Below, one piece after another: positions 1 to 7,551 of a stretch of 9,786 nucleotides of DNA. The stretch's first letter is position 1. Every line of letters starts with the position of its first letter. This stretch comes from Treponema sp. GTDB taxonomy: Bacteria > Spirochaetota > Spirochaetia > Treponematales > Breznakiellaceae. The stretch covers positions 1-9,786 of the forward strand of contig JAIRRU010000169.1 of NCBI GenBank assembly GCA_031255815.1, read 5' to 3'. Under the pieces are notes generated by a model that saw only the letters and a program-made list of their open reading frames with translations, was not told the DNA's origin and ran no database searches. A program made the translations under genes and the position numbers.

Positions 1-26
1 CCGGGAGATCGCCAAGTACCGTAGAT

Positions 27-39
27 AGCGCCCGGCGCT
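27..39. repeat. Short inverted repeat downstream of the operon
   Basis: Arms AGCGCC and GGCGCT are separated by one base, just past the stop codon of the last operon gene (TGA at 46-44). No T-run follows on either strand, so this is at best a weak or Rho-assisted transcript end. Bases 1-43 otherwise hold no supported gene. One plus-strand frame reads REIAKYRR followed by a TAG at 26-28, which could be the tail of a convergent gene cut by the window edge, but eight codons cannot establish that. Confidence 0.3.
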
Positions 40-43
40 CCTG

Positions 44-1723
44 TCAGCGAATCCTGATCCACCGGTACTGCCAGCCCTCCATTTCCAGCCGGGGGCCGCA
101 GTCCTCGCCCGAGACAAGATCCCTTCCCGAAAAACCCGTATCGATGCTGAGGGCCCTGCCGCTGACGTTTACCAGGGCCAGCACTCTTTCGCTTTCCCGG
201 CCCCGCAGAAGGGCGAAAACCTCCGCCCCAAGGCGCAGAACCTGCTGGGGGCTGTTGGGATGAAAGGCCGATAGCTCCCGGCGCAGGCGGATGAGCGCCT
301 TGTACCGGGAAGCGACAAGGCCGCGCAGGGACGCGGGATCTCCCAATTCGGAGCGGAGCCTTGGAAAGTCCAGCTTTTCCCGGTTGATCCGGCGTTTGAT
401 ACCCGATTGTATATAGCCTTCCCTGTCCCCCCGGCTTCCCACGAGGCTGTGGTAATACACCGCCGGAAGCCCCATCATGGAGAGGAGCACGCACTGGGAG
501 GCCATAAACTTCCGCGCCCTGGCCTCATCGTCTTCCACGTCGGCGGCTATGGCGTCAAGGTAGTTGATGTTGAGCTCGTAGGGATCCCGGCTTCCGTCGG
601 GGAGGGTTCTGTAGCCTATCTCCCCCCCTCTGGCAAGGCACTCTTTTACCAGGAGATCCCGCTCTTCCCCGGAGAGGAGGCCCTCCACGGGCCGCAGCCC
701 TATGCCGTCGTGGGAGGCCAGGAAGTTGAAGTAGGCCGTACCGGGAACGCTTGGCTCCAGGCCGGCGGCCCAATCGCTCAGGCGGGAAGCGTCTCCGGTA
801 AGAAAGGAAAAGAGGGTCAGCGGCGGCAGGGGAAACTGGTAGACCATGGCGGCCTCGTCGTCACCCTTGCCAAAATAGCTGACATTGTCCTTGTGGGGGA
901 CATTGGTCTCGGTAATGATGGAACAGCCGGGCGCGCAGCTTTGCAGAACCGCCCGCATGAGCTTTACCATCTGGTGCACCTGGGGGAGGTGCATGCAGGA
1001 CGTGCCCAATTCCTTCCAGGCAAAACCGATGGCGTCGAAACGTATAAACCGCGCGCCCCGGCAGGCGTAGAGCAGGAGGATGTCCAGCATCTCAAGAAGC
1101 ACCCGGGGGTTCTTGTAGTTGAGGTCGATCTGATCCTCGCTAAAGGTGGTCCAGAGGTGCTTTGTTCCCTCCGCGGTTTCTACCGGCGTCAAAAGGGGCA
1201 GGGCCCGGGGACGGGTTACCAGGGAATAGTCGGCCTTAGGATCGGCAGTAATAAAGAAATCCTTGCAGGCCGGGTCTCCGGAAACGAAAGCCGCAAAGTA
1301 GCGGCTCTTGCGGGAGACATGGTTTATTACGGCGTCAAAAACCAGGCCGTAAGCGGCGCCCAGCTTCCCGATATCCTCCCAGCTTCCCAGGGCGGGATCG
1401 ATTTCCCGGTAATCTATGACCGAAAACCCGTCGTCCGAGGAGTAGGGGAACATGGGGAGGAGATGTACAAGGCTGACGCAGCCCCTGAATTCCTCGTCCA
1501 GAAATTCCTTCAGGGTTTTTAATGGCGCTTCCCCTTCCCGGCGCAGGGCGTCGCCGTAGCTGATCATGAGCAGATCCCCCTGGTCTATCCAGGGATAACT
1601 GGGGAAGGGCTTCTTCTTCCATTTTTCCTCGATTAAGGCCCTAACCTGTTGAAACACCCTTTCATATTCGCCGGGGTACATCGCCCTGAGGCAGCTTTTT
1701 ATCAAATCCATTTTATCATTCAT
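44..1723 (-). CDS. GH13 subfamily 18 alpha-glucoside phosphorylase (sucrose / glucosylglycerate phosphorylase family)
   Basis: A 559-residue cytoplasmic enzyme without signal peptide, expected to split an alpha-glucoside with phosphate into alpha-glucose 1-phosphate plus the aglycone. Visible GH13 motifs are NH at 134-135, the nucleophile D230 in RFDAIG, the acid/base E272 in ETNVPHKDN, the transition-state Asp D339 in SHDGIGLRP, and R448 in INRE. The stretch FIRFDAIGFAWKELGTSC closely matches sucrose phosphorylases. However, the acid/base and SHDGIGLRP motifs, the TRPRALPLLTP loop (170-180), and a length about 50 residues above Bifidobacterium sucrose phosphorylase fit the glucosylglycerate phosphorylase-like branch (E. 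coli YcjM type). The start ATG lies 9 nt after the mannosidase stop, and a GAGGGGG ribosome site overlaps that stop, implying co-translation. Family is secure. Acceptor specificity (glycerate, glycerol, fructose, fructose 6-phosphate) is inferred. Confidence 0.93.
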   Translation of the reverse strand: MNDKMDLIKSCLRAMYPGEYERVFQQVRALIEEKWKKKPFPSYPWIDQGDLLMISYGDALRREGEAPLKTLKEFLDEEFRGCVSLVHLLPMFPYSSDDGFSVIDYREIDPALGSWEDIGKLGAAYGLVFDAVINHVSRKSRYFAAFVSGDPACKDFFITADPKADYSLVTRPRALPLLTPVETAEGTKHLWTTFSEDQIDLNYKNPRVLLEMLDILLLYACRGARFIRFDAIGFAWKELGTSCMHLPQVHQMVKLMRAVLQSCAPGCSIITETNVPHKDNVSYFGKGDDEAAMVYQFPLPPLTLFSFLTGDASRLSDWAAGLEPSVPGTAYFNFLASHDGIGLRPVEGLLSGEERDLLVKECLARGGEIGYRTLPDGSRDPYELNINYLDAIAADVEDDEARARKFMASQCVLLSMMGLPAVYYHSLVGSRGDREGYIQSGIKRRINREKLDFPRLRSELGDPASLRGLVASRYKALIRLRRELSAFHPNSPQQVLRLGAEVFALLRGRESERVLALVNVSGRALSIDTGFSGRDLVSGEDCGPRLEMEGWQYRWIRIR

Positions 1724-1732
1724 CTTTCCCCC

Positions 1733-4363
1733 TCAGGCCCGGTGCAGAATAAGGGTGATAATCTTCCGGGGGGCGGCGCGGAGGGAAACTTTTCCGCCGC
1801 TCAGGGCCAGTTCCTCCCGGGGATTTTCCAGCAGATCCGCAAGGCTTACCTTTACCGTTCCCCGGCCCGGGCCGAAACTGAAGGGAACCGTCCCGCCGCT
1901 GTTGTTGAAAAGCCGCAGCACGAGGCCCTCCCCGAAGCGCCATTTCTTCAGGGCGCTCAGGCCGATCCGCTCATCGAGCCCGGAAAGATCCGGCATCAAT
2001 TCGTTCCAACTCTTTTCCTCCCCCGGAAGGCCCCTGAGCACCGCGCAGCGCGGGGGGAAACGGTAGGCTTCGGCATGAAGAAGAATATTATCCGTGTCCG
2101 GCAGCAGGGCGTACTCAAAAACGTTCAGCCCCTTTTCCAGGGCGGCGGGGGTTTTGATGATCGGCGTGGTGCTGGCCTGGCCGTCCTGCCAGTTATGGGG
2201 AAGGCCGTGAAACATCCATCCGGTGCTGCGGAGCAGGGTCAGGTAGAGGGTCCGCCCCCCCTCCCGGGTCTTGACGTGGTATTCGGAAAGCCCCCGGCTG
2301 CTCAGGGCCAGGCTGCCCCCGGGGAAACGCAGGCCCGCGTAGCCTTCAAAGGCGCAGAGGACGGACTGGGTGGACTTGAGTTCCGGGCGGAAGCCGAACA
2401 GTTGATCCTTGTGGCTTAGTTCGTCAAAGGCGATCCAGGAAAAATCCCCGGCTTCTTCGGAGGGAACCGGAAAGGCGGCAAAGAGAATGTGATCCTCCGC
2501 CTGATTGTCGAATTCGGTACGGATTTCGATCAGGGGGCTTCCCCGGGAAAGGCGCACCAGGGTCTGGAAAACGCAGGAAGCGCGTTTCTTTTTTCTTCCC
2601 AGAAAATTATCGGCCGACCCGGCAGGGGGCCGCAGTTCGCCCCGGATCCGGAGTTCCGAAACCAGATCCGAGTTGGCGGCGACGGAGACTCCGGTAAGGA
2701 CGGGGAACGTACATTCGTCCGCCAGGGGGGATACATGCTGGTAGCTGTCCCCCGCCTCCCCCCGGCTCAGCAGCAGGTTAAGCCCCGGATAGACCCGCCC
2801 GGTCTTCTTCACGCTAAGGCGGAGGCTGGTATCGCCCTGGACTTCGACGCGGCAGTATTCATTCTGAATCCAGGAACATTCGGGGGCCAGCCTGACCGCA
2901 AGCTCTTTCCGGCGGAATTCCCGCAGCCGGGAAGGCAGGATACGGTAGGCGTTCAGCGAAAGGGGCTTAAGATTCTCCGCCCAAAACCGTATCTTGAAAC
3001 AGCGCCGGTACACCCGTTCCTTGCTGTTGTAGTCAAACTCTCTGGTAACCGTATCCCGCCTGCCGGAAACGTACTCCCACTCCAGCTGCTTTCCGTCCCC
3101 ATCGGTAAGGGTAAAGTCCTGAACCTCTTCGTCCTCGATGCAGAGTTCGGCGTTGACGACCCCGGTATACACGGAGGCCAGGGGGTTAAACACCAGCAGC
3201 GCCGTTTCCTCTCCGGCGGGAAGGAACTTTTCCATGGCCGAAGAGGCGGTAAAGGCGGCGGCCTCGCGGGCGTGGCGCAGGTAGCCTTCGATGTCCCGTA
3301 TCACCCGGTCGGAGGAACAGCCGCTCGCGCCGTCGTGGCCCAAGGCCTTCAGCAGGTCTTTCCAGGCGCAGTTGAAGATCCCCGCCGGGTATTCCCGGCC
3401 CCCCATCCAGAGCCAGGCGGCCAGGGGTTCGGCGTAGCGCAGCAGTTCCGCCTTTGCCTTGAAAAGGCGGCGTTTCAGGCGGTTTCTGGTTGAGGCCACG
3501 GCGGTGGGATCCGGCCCGGCGCGGAAATCCCGGAGTTCGCCGCGTATTTCCGTTAGAAGGGCGGGCGAGGCCTCCGCCCGCCGGGCCAGAATTTCGGCGT
3601 AGTCCTGGAGCCCGGCGTTCCTGATCGCGGCGCCCGGCAGGGCCTTCCGGGCTTCCCCGATGAGCGCCGGAAGTTCCGGATCCTGAAACAGGTGATCCGA
3701 ACCGTTGATCAGGAGGATGCAGCCCAGGGCGCTGATGCTTTTTAAGGCCCGGTAGGCCTCAAGGAAATGCTCCGCCGCGGGTTTTCCCAGCCTGCCCCAG
3801 CTTTTAAGGCTCCAGTAGCCCAGGGGCATATATTCCCCCGCCACCTTGCTGCCGTCCGGGGAGATCCACCAGAATTCCTTATGCCCCAGGGTCTTGAGAT
3901 CCGTGCCCCGGAAGAGAAAGGCCGTGCCGATCCCTACACCCCGCAGGATCTGCGGCAGCTGGGAGACATGGCCGAAATTATCGGGCACATATCCGGCCCG
4001 GCATTTGCCGCCCATGCGGGAACAGAACTCGTCCCCGGCCAGGAAATTGCGGATAAGGGTTTCGCCGCCGGAAAGAAATTCATCGGGCAGATTGTAGAGG
4101 GGGCCGGGGAGGAGCCGCCCTTCCTGTACCAGTTTTCTGATACGGCCCTCATTTTCCGGGTAGGCTTCGAGGTAGTCTTCCAGCGCCACGCTCTGCCCGT
4201 CAAAGGTATAGCAATCGACAGTCCCCCCCTCAAGCAGGGGCAAAAGGCGGTTTACGAGTTCGCAGAGGCGGATGCGGAATTCGCCGAAGGTTCGGTACCA
4301 TTCCCTGTCCCAGTGGGTGGAGGCGACAATAACAAGCTCCTCCGTTTCGGCGGCCCGGGTCAT
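1733..4363 (-). CDS. GH38 alpha-mannosidase
   Basis: An 876-residue zinc-dependent retaining alpha-mannosidase, cytoplasmic since no signal peptide is seen. The N-terminal catalytic domain carries HWDREW (H17, D19), FDGQ (54-57), LPDEFLSGGE (92-101) and PDNFGH, with predicted nucleophile D128. GSDH (221-224) has D223 in the usual acid/base position, and the last metal ligand is H343 in the GHDGASGCS stretch. By analogy with Golgi mannosidase II, the zinc ligands are H17, D19, D128 and H343. The C-terminal beta domains keep family landmarks such as FDNQAEDH. Length is close to E. coli MngB (mannosylglycerate-6-phosphate hydrolase), but the LPDEFLSGGE segment is more like general bacterial GH38 enzymes, so the linkage and substrate are open. 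The start overlaps the ATPase stop as ATGA, with an AAGGA ribosome site upstream, so translation is probably coupled to the transporter ATPase. Confidence 0.96.
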   Translation of the reverse strand: MTRAAETEELVIVASTHWDREWYRTFGEFRIRLCELVNRLLPLLEGGTVDCYTFDGQSVALEDYLEAYPENEGRIRKLVQEGRLLPGPLYNLPDEFLSGGETLIRNFLAGDEFCSRMGGKCRAGYVPDNFGHVSQLPQILRGVGIGTAFLFRGTDLKTLGHKEFWWISPDGSKVAGEYMPLGYWSLKSWGRLGKPAAEHFLEAYRALKSISALGCILLINGSDHLFQDPELPALIGEARKALPGAAIRNAGLQDYAEILARRAEASPALLTEIRGELRDFRAGPDPTAVASTRNRLKRRLFKAKAELLRYAEPLAAWLWMGGREYPAGIFNCAWKDLLKALGHDGASGCSSDRVIRDIEGYLRHAREAAAFTASSAMEKFLPAGEETALLVFNPLASVYTGVVNAELCIEDEEVQDFTLTDGDGKQLEWEYVSGRRDTVTREFDYNSKERVYRRCFKIRFWAENLKPLSLNAYRILPSRLREFRRKELAVRLAPECSWIQNEYCRVEVQGDTSLRLSVKKTGRVYPGLNLLLSRGEAGDSYQHVSPLADECTFPVLTGVSVAANSDLVSELRIRGELRPPAGSADNFLGRKKKRASCVFQTLVRLSRGSPLIEIRTEFDNQAEDHILFAAFPVPSEEAGDFSWIAFDELSHKDQLFGFRPELKSTQSVLCAFEGYAGLRFPGGSLALSSRGLSEYHVKTREGGRTLYLTLLRSTGWMFHGLPHNWQDGQASTTPIIKTPAALEKGLNVFEYALLPDTDNILLHAEAYRFPPRCAVLRGLPGEEKSWNELMPDLSGLDERIGLSALKKWRFGEGLVLRLFNNSGGTVPFSFGPGRGTVKVSLADLLENPREELALSGGKVSLRAAPRKIITLILHRA

Positions 4364-5457
4364 CGTATCCTTAGCCCCGAAGCGGGATCAAAAAACATGG
4401 CTTCCTTTACGCTCAAGGCCACCTTGGTGTTTAAAGGCAGTTCCAGGAATTCGGAACTGACGATTTTTATTTCCTCTCCCCCCAGGTGGGTAACCAGGAT
4501 GGAATAACTCCCCTGGGGCTCGGTGAAATCGATCTCGCCGTCGCAGATCCAGGACTCCCCCCGCTCCATGCCCGGCGAAACCCCGAACAATTCGGGCCTG
4601 ATGCCGAGGACGGCTTCTTTCCCCTCGTAGGGGGCCACGGCCTCCCGTAAGGAGGGGGGTATCCGGTAGCGGAAACCGGAGCAGAGGGCGCTCAGGCCCT
4701 CCCCGGTTTTTTCGATCTTTACGGTGAAGAAATTGGTGGGCGGGGTGCCGATAAAGGAGGCGACAAAACGGGTCGCGCTGTCCCGGTACACTTCCGCGGG
4801 GCTTCCGATCTGTTCTATCTTCCCCTGGTACATGACGATGATCCGGTCTGCCAGGCTCATGGCCTCGGCCTGATCGTGGGTAACAAAGATGGTGGTGGAA
4901 TTTTCCTGGCGGTGTATCCGTTTCAATTCAGTCCGCATGGTTACCCGCAGTTTCGCGTCCAGGTTGGAGAGGGGTTCGTCCATGAGGAAGATCTTCGGCT
5001 TTACCACGATGGCCCGGGACACGGCCACCCGCTGGCGCTGGCCCCCGCTCATCTGCCGGGGGTAGCGATCCAGGAGCCCCTCGATGCCCGTTGCCTTGGC
5101 CGCGGCTTCCACCCGGCTTTTGATCTCCTCCCGCTTTACCTTTTGCAGTTTCAGGGGATAGGCGATGTTGTCAAAGACCGTCATGTGGGGCCAGATAGCG
5201 TAGCTCTGGAAAATCATGGACACCCCCCTGTCCTTGGGCTTCCTGTTCAATACGCTTTCGCCGTCAATAAGGATATCGCCCCCCGTAACATCCTCGAGGC
5301 CCGAGATCATGCGGATAGTGGTGGTTTTGCCGCAACCCGAAGGGCCGAGGAAGACGATAAATTCCCCCTTTTCGATGGACAGATTCATGTGGTTGACAAT
5401 CAGGGGGCCGTCTTTGGAATAGCGTTTCTGTAAATCCCTTAGTTCTAAATAACTCAT
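4360..5457 (-). CDS. Sugar ABC transporter ATP-binding protein (MalK/UgpC type, CUT1)
   Basis: A 365-residue ATPase that powers the importer from the cytoplasmic face. Visible motifs are Walker A GPSGCGKTT (38-46), Q-loop Q84, signature MSGGQRQR (136-143), Walker B IFLMDEP (156-162), D-loop SNLD (164-167) and switch His H194. A C-terminal TOBE-type region from about 240 contains GIRPEL (285-290), as in MalK and UgpC. I chose the second of two adjacent ATGs (5457) because GGAGG sits 4 nt upstream of it, but only 1 nt upstream of the first (5460). An open frame extends upstream to 5544, but it overlaps the permease gene and adds a tail not seen in the family. The gene follows the permease after 40 nt and overlaps the mannosidase start by 4 nt. 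Having its own ATPase suggests a self-contained importer rather than one using a shared MsiK-like subunit. Confidence 0.95.
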   Translation of the reverse strand: MSYLELRDLQKRYSKDGPLIVNHMNLSIEKGEFIVFLGPSGCGKTTTIRMISGLEDVTGGDILIDGESVLNRKPKDRGVSMIFQSYAIWPHMTVFDNIAYPLKLQKVKREEIKSRVEAAAKATGIEGLLDRYPRQMSGGQRQRVAVSRAIVVKPKIFLMDEPLSNLDAKLRVTMRTELKRIHRQENSTTIFVTHDQAEAMSLADRIIVMYQGKIEQIGSPAEVYRDSATRFVASFIGTPPTNFFTVKIEKTGEGLSALCSGFRYRIPPSLREAVAPYEGKEAVLGIRPELFGVSPGMERGESWICDGEIDFTEPQGSYSILVTHLGGEEIKIVSSEFLELPLNTKVALSVKEAMFFDPASGLRIR

Positions 5458-5476
5458 CATACCTCCAAAACGCAGA

Positions 5477-5498
5477 GGGGCCCGCGAAGCCGGGTTCC
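5477..5498 (-). repeat. Intergenic hairpin between permease 2 and ATPase genes
   Basis: CCCG (5481-5484) pairs with CGGG (5491-5494) around a 6-nt loop. GGGG and TTCC extend the stem by four pairs, two of them G-U. The core CCGCGAAGCCGG (5482-5493) recurs exactly, on the opposite strand, inside the larger hairpin at 7493-7541. It lies between the permease stop and the ATPase ribosome site, so it could modulate mRNA decay or ATPase translation. That role is inference. Confidence 0.55.
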
Positions 5499-6544
5499 TA
5501 CAGCTTGGCGCCTCCCCACATTTGATTGATGTACCGGCGGACAATAAAAGTAAACACCAGGGCGGGGATGATCAGAATAATGCTCCCGGCGGCGGCGTAC
5601 TGGGTGCCGCTGGAAGTGGTTCCTATGGCCTTGTAGACCACCAGGGAGAGGGTTTGATTCCGGCTGGTCAGAATCAGCGCCGAAATAGTATCGTTCCAGG
5701 CAGTGTTAAAGGCGTACATGGAACTTGCCGCCAGGGCGGGAAAGGCCAGGGGCAGGGTGATGTGTATAAAGGTCTGGAAGGCGTTGGCGCCGAAGATAAG
5801 GCTCGCCTCTTCCAGTTCCCGGTTTATCCCCATAAAGATGCTTGAAGTGATCCACGCGGTAAGGGCGATGTTGGGAACCGAATACAGAAGGGCAAGGCCG
5901 AGCTGGGTATCGAAAAGGCCGAAACGTATAAGCTGCTTCGCCATGGGGATGGAAATTCCCACCACCGGGAACATGCGGACTACCAGGATCCCTACGTTGA
6001 TCTTGTCCTTAAATTTAAAGTCGTAACGGGCCATGGCAAAGCCCGCCATGCTGCCCAGGGTCAGGGAAATGAGTATGGTGAGCAGGGAAACAATAATGCT
6101 GTTTTTAAGGGCCGGCGCGGCGTTGTTTACGATTTTGAAGAACTGGGCAAAGTTATAGAGCGGGGCCTTTGAATAGGAAAATTCCAGGGGCCCTTCCCTT
6201 AAAGTGCGGCTGAAGTCCCCGATCAATTCCTGCCCCGTCCTGTTGACGTTGTACTGGCGCTTAAAATGGTTTTCCAGCCTGAGAGGATCGGCGCTGGTAA
6301 TGACCGAGCGGTAACCCCTGCCGTCCCGCCGATCGTAGAATATCTCAAATTCCCCGTTTTCCGCGGGCGCGACCTTTACCGTAAGCTTCATGGAAGGAAC
6401 GATCCGCTTGGGGAATTCGCTCATCTCCACGGCGCTGGAAAGGGCCACCACGCTGAAATAGAGCAGGGGAACCGCGACCAGCATCACCATGCCGGCCAGA
6501 ACCAGGGCTATCACCGTTTTCTGGGCAATATTGTATTTATCCAT
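5498..6544 (-). CDS. Sugar ABC transporter permease (MalG-like, CUT1)
   Basis: A 348-residue inner-membrane permease subunit. Hydrophobic segments fall at about 10-35, 148-172, 183-203, 214-238, 267-288 and 318-338, the six-helix plan of MalG. The cytoplasmic EAA loop that docks on the ATPase is clear: EEASLIFGANAFQ continuing to ITLP (245-265). Unusually, about 110 residues (36-147) separate helices 1 and 2, including a charged stretch likely rich in beta strand (about 52-120). This loop should face the periplasm and is longer than the corresponding MalG loop, so the protein is about 50 residues above the usual length. The start ATG overlaps the preceding TGA by one base (TGATG), and GGAGG lies 7 nt upstream. 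It should pair with the upstream permease as a heterodimer. Confidence 0.94.
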   Translation of the reverse strand: MDKYNIAQKTVIALVLAGMVMLVAVPLLYFSVVALSSAVEMSEFPKRIVPSMKLTVKVAPAENGEFEIFYDRRDGRGYRSVITSADPLRLENHFKRQYNVNRTGQELIGDFSRTLREGPLEFSYSKAPLYNFAQFFKIVNNAAPALKNSIIVSLLTILISLTLGSMAGFAMARYDFKFKDKINVGILVVRMFPVVGISIPMAKQLIRFGLFDTQLGLALLYSVPNIALTAWITSSIFMGINRELEEASLIFGANAFQTFIHITLPLAFPALAASSMYAFNTAWNDTISALILTSRNQTLSLVVYKAIGTTSSGTQYAAAGSIILIIPALVFTFIVRRYINQMWGGAKL

Positions 6545-7425
6545 CAGGCGGCCTCCAGGTAGCTTCCCCGTTTGTTGATCCGGTAATACACCATGGTTGC
6601 CGTAAAGACAATTACCGTCGTGGTAAGGGAATAGGTAAAGGCCAGCTTTCCGGAAGTGTCAAGGCCGGGGATAATATCTTCGTAAAAGGCAATGCGCTCC
6701 ACCAGGAAGGGAACCCTGCCGTGGCCGAGAACCATAACGGCGATGGCCCAGACCTGCACCGCCGCGATGAGCCTGAGAATTATGGAGGTCATGATAGACG
6801 GCCGCAGAATGGGGAGGGTAATATCCCTGAATATGCGCCACTTGTTGGCCCCGAAGGTATAGGCCGCTTCCCGCATTTCCTTCTCGATGCCCTGGAGGCC
6901 CGCCGAAAGGATGATCATCACCGACGGGGTAACCGTCCAGGTATCGATAAGGATGATGAGAACAAGGGCGGAAAAACCTTCGGCGTTCATAAAGAGCAGG
7001 GGGTCTTTGATTAGCCCGGTTCCCATGAGGAGGGAATTGATCCAGCCGTCTTTAAAAAGCCCGGTCTTCCAGAGGATGGCCACCGCCGTGGGCGTAATGG
7101 CCATGGGGATCATGGCGATAAACATAAGAAAGCTGGAAAATTTAAATTTGATGTTGAGAAGAACCGCCAGGATCAGGGCGATAAAATATTGCAAGACCAC
7201 CGAGATGGCGGCAAAGAGGGCGGTGTTCAGCACCGACTGGGCGAACAGATCCGATCCCCCCATCAGGCGGAAATTCCCCGTCAGGGTAAAGCGGCCGTCC
7301 AGGCCGGTAAAGACTTCGGCAACTCCCTCCAGTACCGGCATAAGCCAAAAGAGGGCGTAATACAAAAACGCCGGGCCCATGAGAAGCCACGGCACGGCTC
7401 TGCGACCAAGGGCGATCTTTTTCAT
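6544..7425 (-). CDS. Sugar ABC transporter permease (MalF/UgpA-like, CUT1)
   Basis: A 293-residue inner-membrane permease subunit. A short basic N-terminus (KKIALGRR) precedes the first membrane helix (about 11-32). Further helices lie at about 64-90, 98-120, 151-175, 208-232 and 262-282. The EAA loop reads REAAYTFGANKWRIF and ends in ITLP (185-205), with the typical glycine at 192. It has no long MalF-style P2 insertion, so it resembles UgpA/LacF-type subunits. The start has AAGGG about 7 nt upstream. It lies 126 nt downstream of the binding-protein gene, across two strong hairpins, and overlaps the next permease start by one base. Substrate cannot be read from the permease itself. Confidence 0.94.
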   Translation of the reverse strand: MKKIALGRRAVPWLLMGPAFLYYALFWLMPVLEGVAEVFTGLDGRFTLTGNFRLMGGSDLFAQSVLNTALFAAISVVLQYFIALILAVLLNIKFKFSSFLMFIAMIPMAITPTAVAILWKTGLFKDGWINSLLMGTGLIKDPLLFMNAEGFSALVLIILIDTWTVTPSVMIILSAGLQGIEKEMREAAYTFGANKWRIFRDITLPILRPSIMTSIILRLIAAVQVWAIAVMVLGHGRVPFLVERIAFYEDIIPGLDTSGKLAFTYSLTTTVIVFTATMVYYRINKRGSYLEAA

Positions 7426-7457
7426 AGTGATCCCTTACGCGACAGGCTGCTATAAGA

Positions 7458-7481
7458 CCGGGGGGAACCCTGCCCCCCCGG
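7458..7481 (-). repeat. GC-rich hairpin after the binding-protein gene
   Basis: Perfect 8-bp arms CCGGGGGG (7458-7465) and CCCCCCGG (7474-7481) enclose an 8-nt loop. It is the second of two hairpins in the 126-nt gap between the binding-protein and first permease genes, about 32 nt before the permease start. No U-run follows in the transcript, so a full intrinsic terminator is unlikely. Partial termination or a block to 3' exonucleases is a reasonable inference, as with hairpins after other abundant binding-protein genes. Confidence 0.6.
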
Positions 7482-7492
7482 CAAAATCCCTA

Positions 7493-7541
7493 AGCTTGTT
7501 CCGCCGAACCGGCTTCGCGGAACCTGGTTCCGGAACAAGCT
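7493..7541 (-). repeat. REP-like palindrome between binding-protein and permease genes
   Basis: Perfect 11-bp arms AGCTTGTTCCG (7493-7503) and CGGAACAAGCT (7531-7541) enclose a centre in which GAACC (7506-7510) pairs with GGTTC (7526-7530). The result is a roughly 16-bp imperfect stem starting about 10 nt past the binding-protein stop. The centre contains CCGGCTTCGCGG (7509-7520), found again inverted at 5482-5493. TGAGCTTGT at its edge is repeated at 9582-9590. Position and shape match REP elements such as those between malE and malF in E. coli, which protect the upstream message. No U-run is present. Confidence 0.7.
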
Positions 7542-7551
7542 CAATTCCCCT

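Noticed and set aside
407..1522. 371-codon plus-strand open frame antisense to the GH13 gene
   Set aside because: It lies within a strongly supported enzyme gene on the other strand, and its translation shows no recognisable domain. Long antisense frames are expected in GC-rich coding sequence.
2489..3493. 334-codon plus-strand open frame antisense to the mannosidase gene
   Set aside because: Same reason: the opposite strand encodes conserved GH38 motifs, and this frame has low-complexity Gly/Pro/Gln-rich content without a domain.
4360..5544. ATPase with a 29-residue N-terminal extension starting at 5544
   Set aside because: The extension overlaps the permease gene, lacks a ribosome site at its start, and does not resemble the family N-terminus. 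GGAGG precedes the internal ATG pair at 5460/5457.
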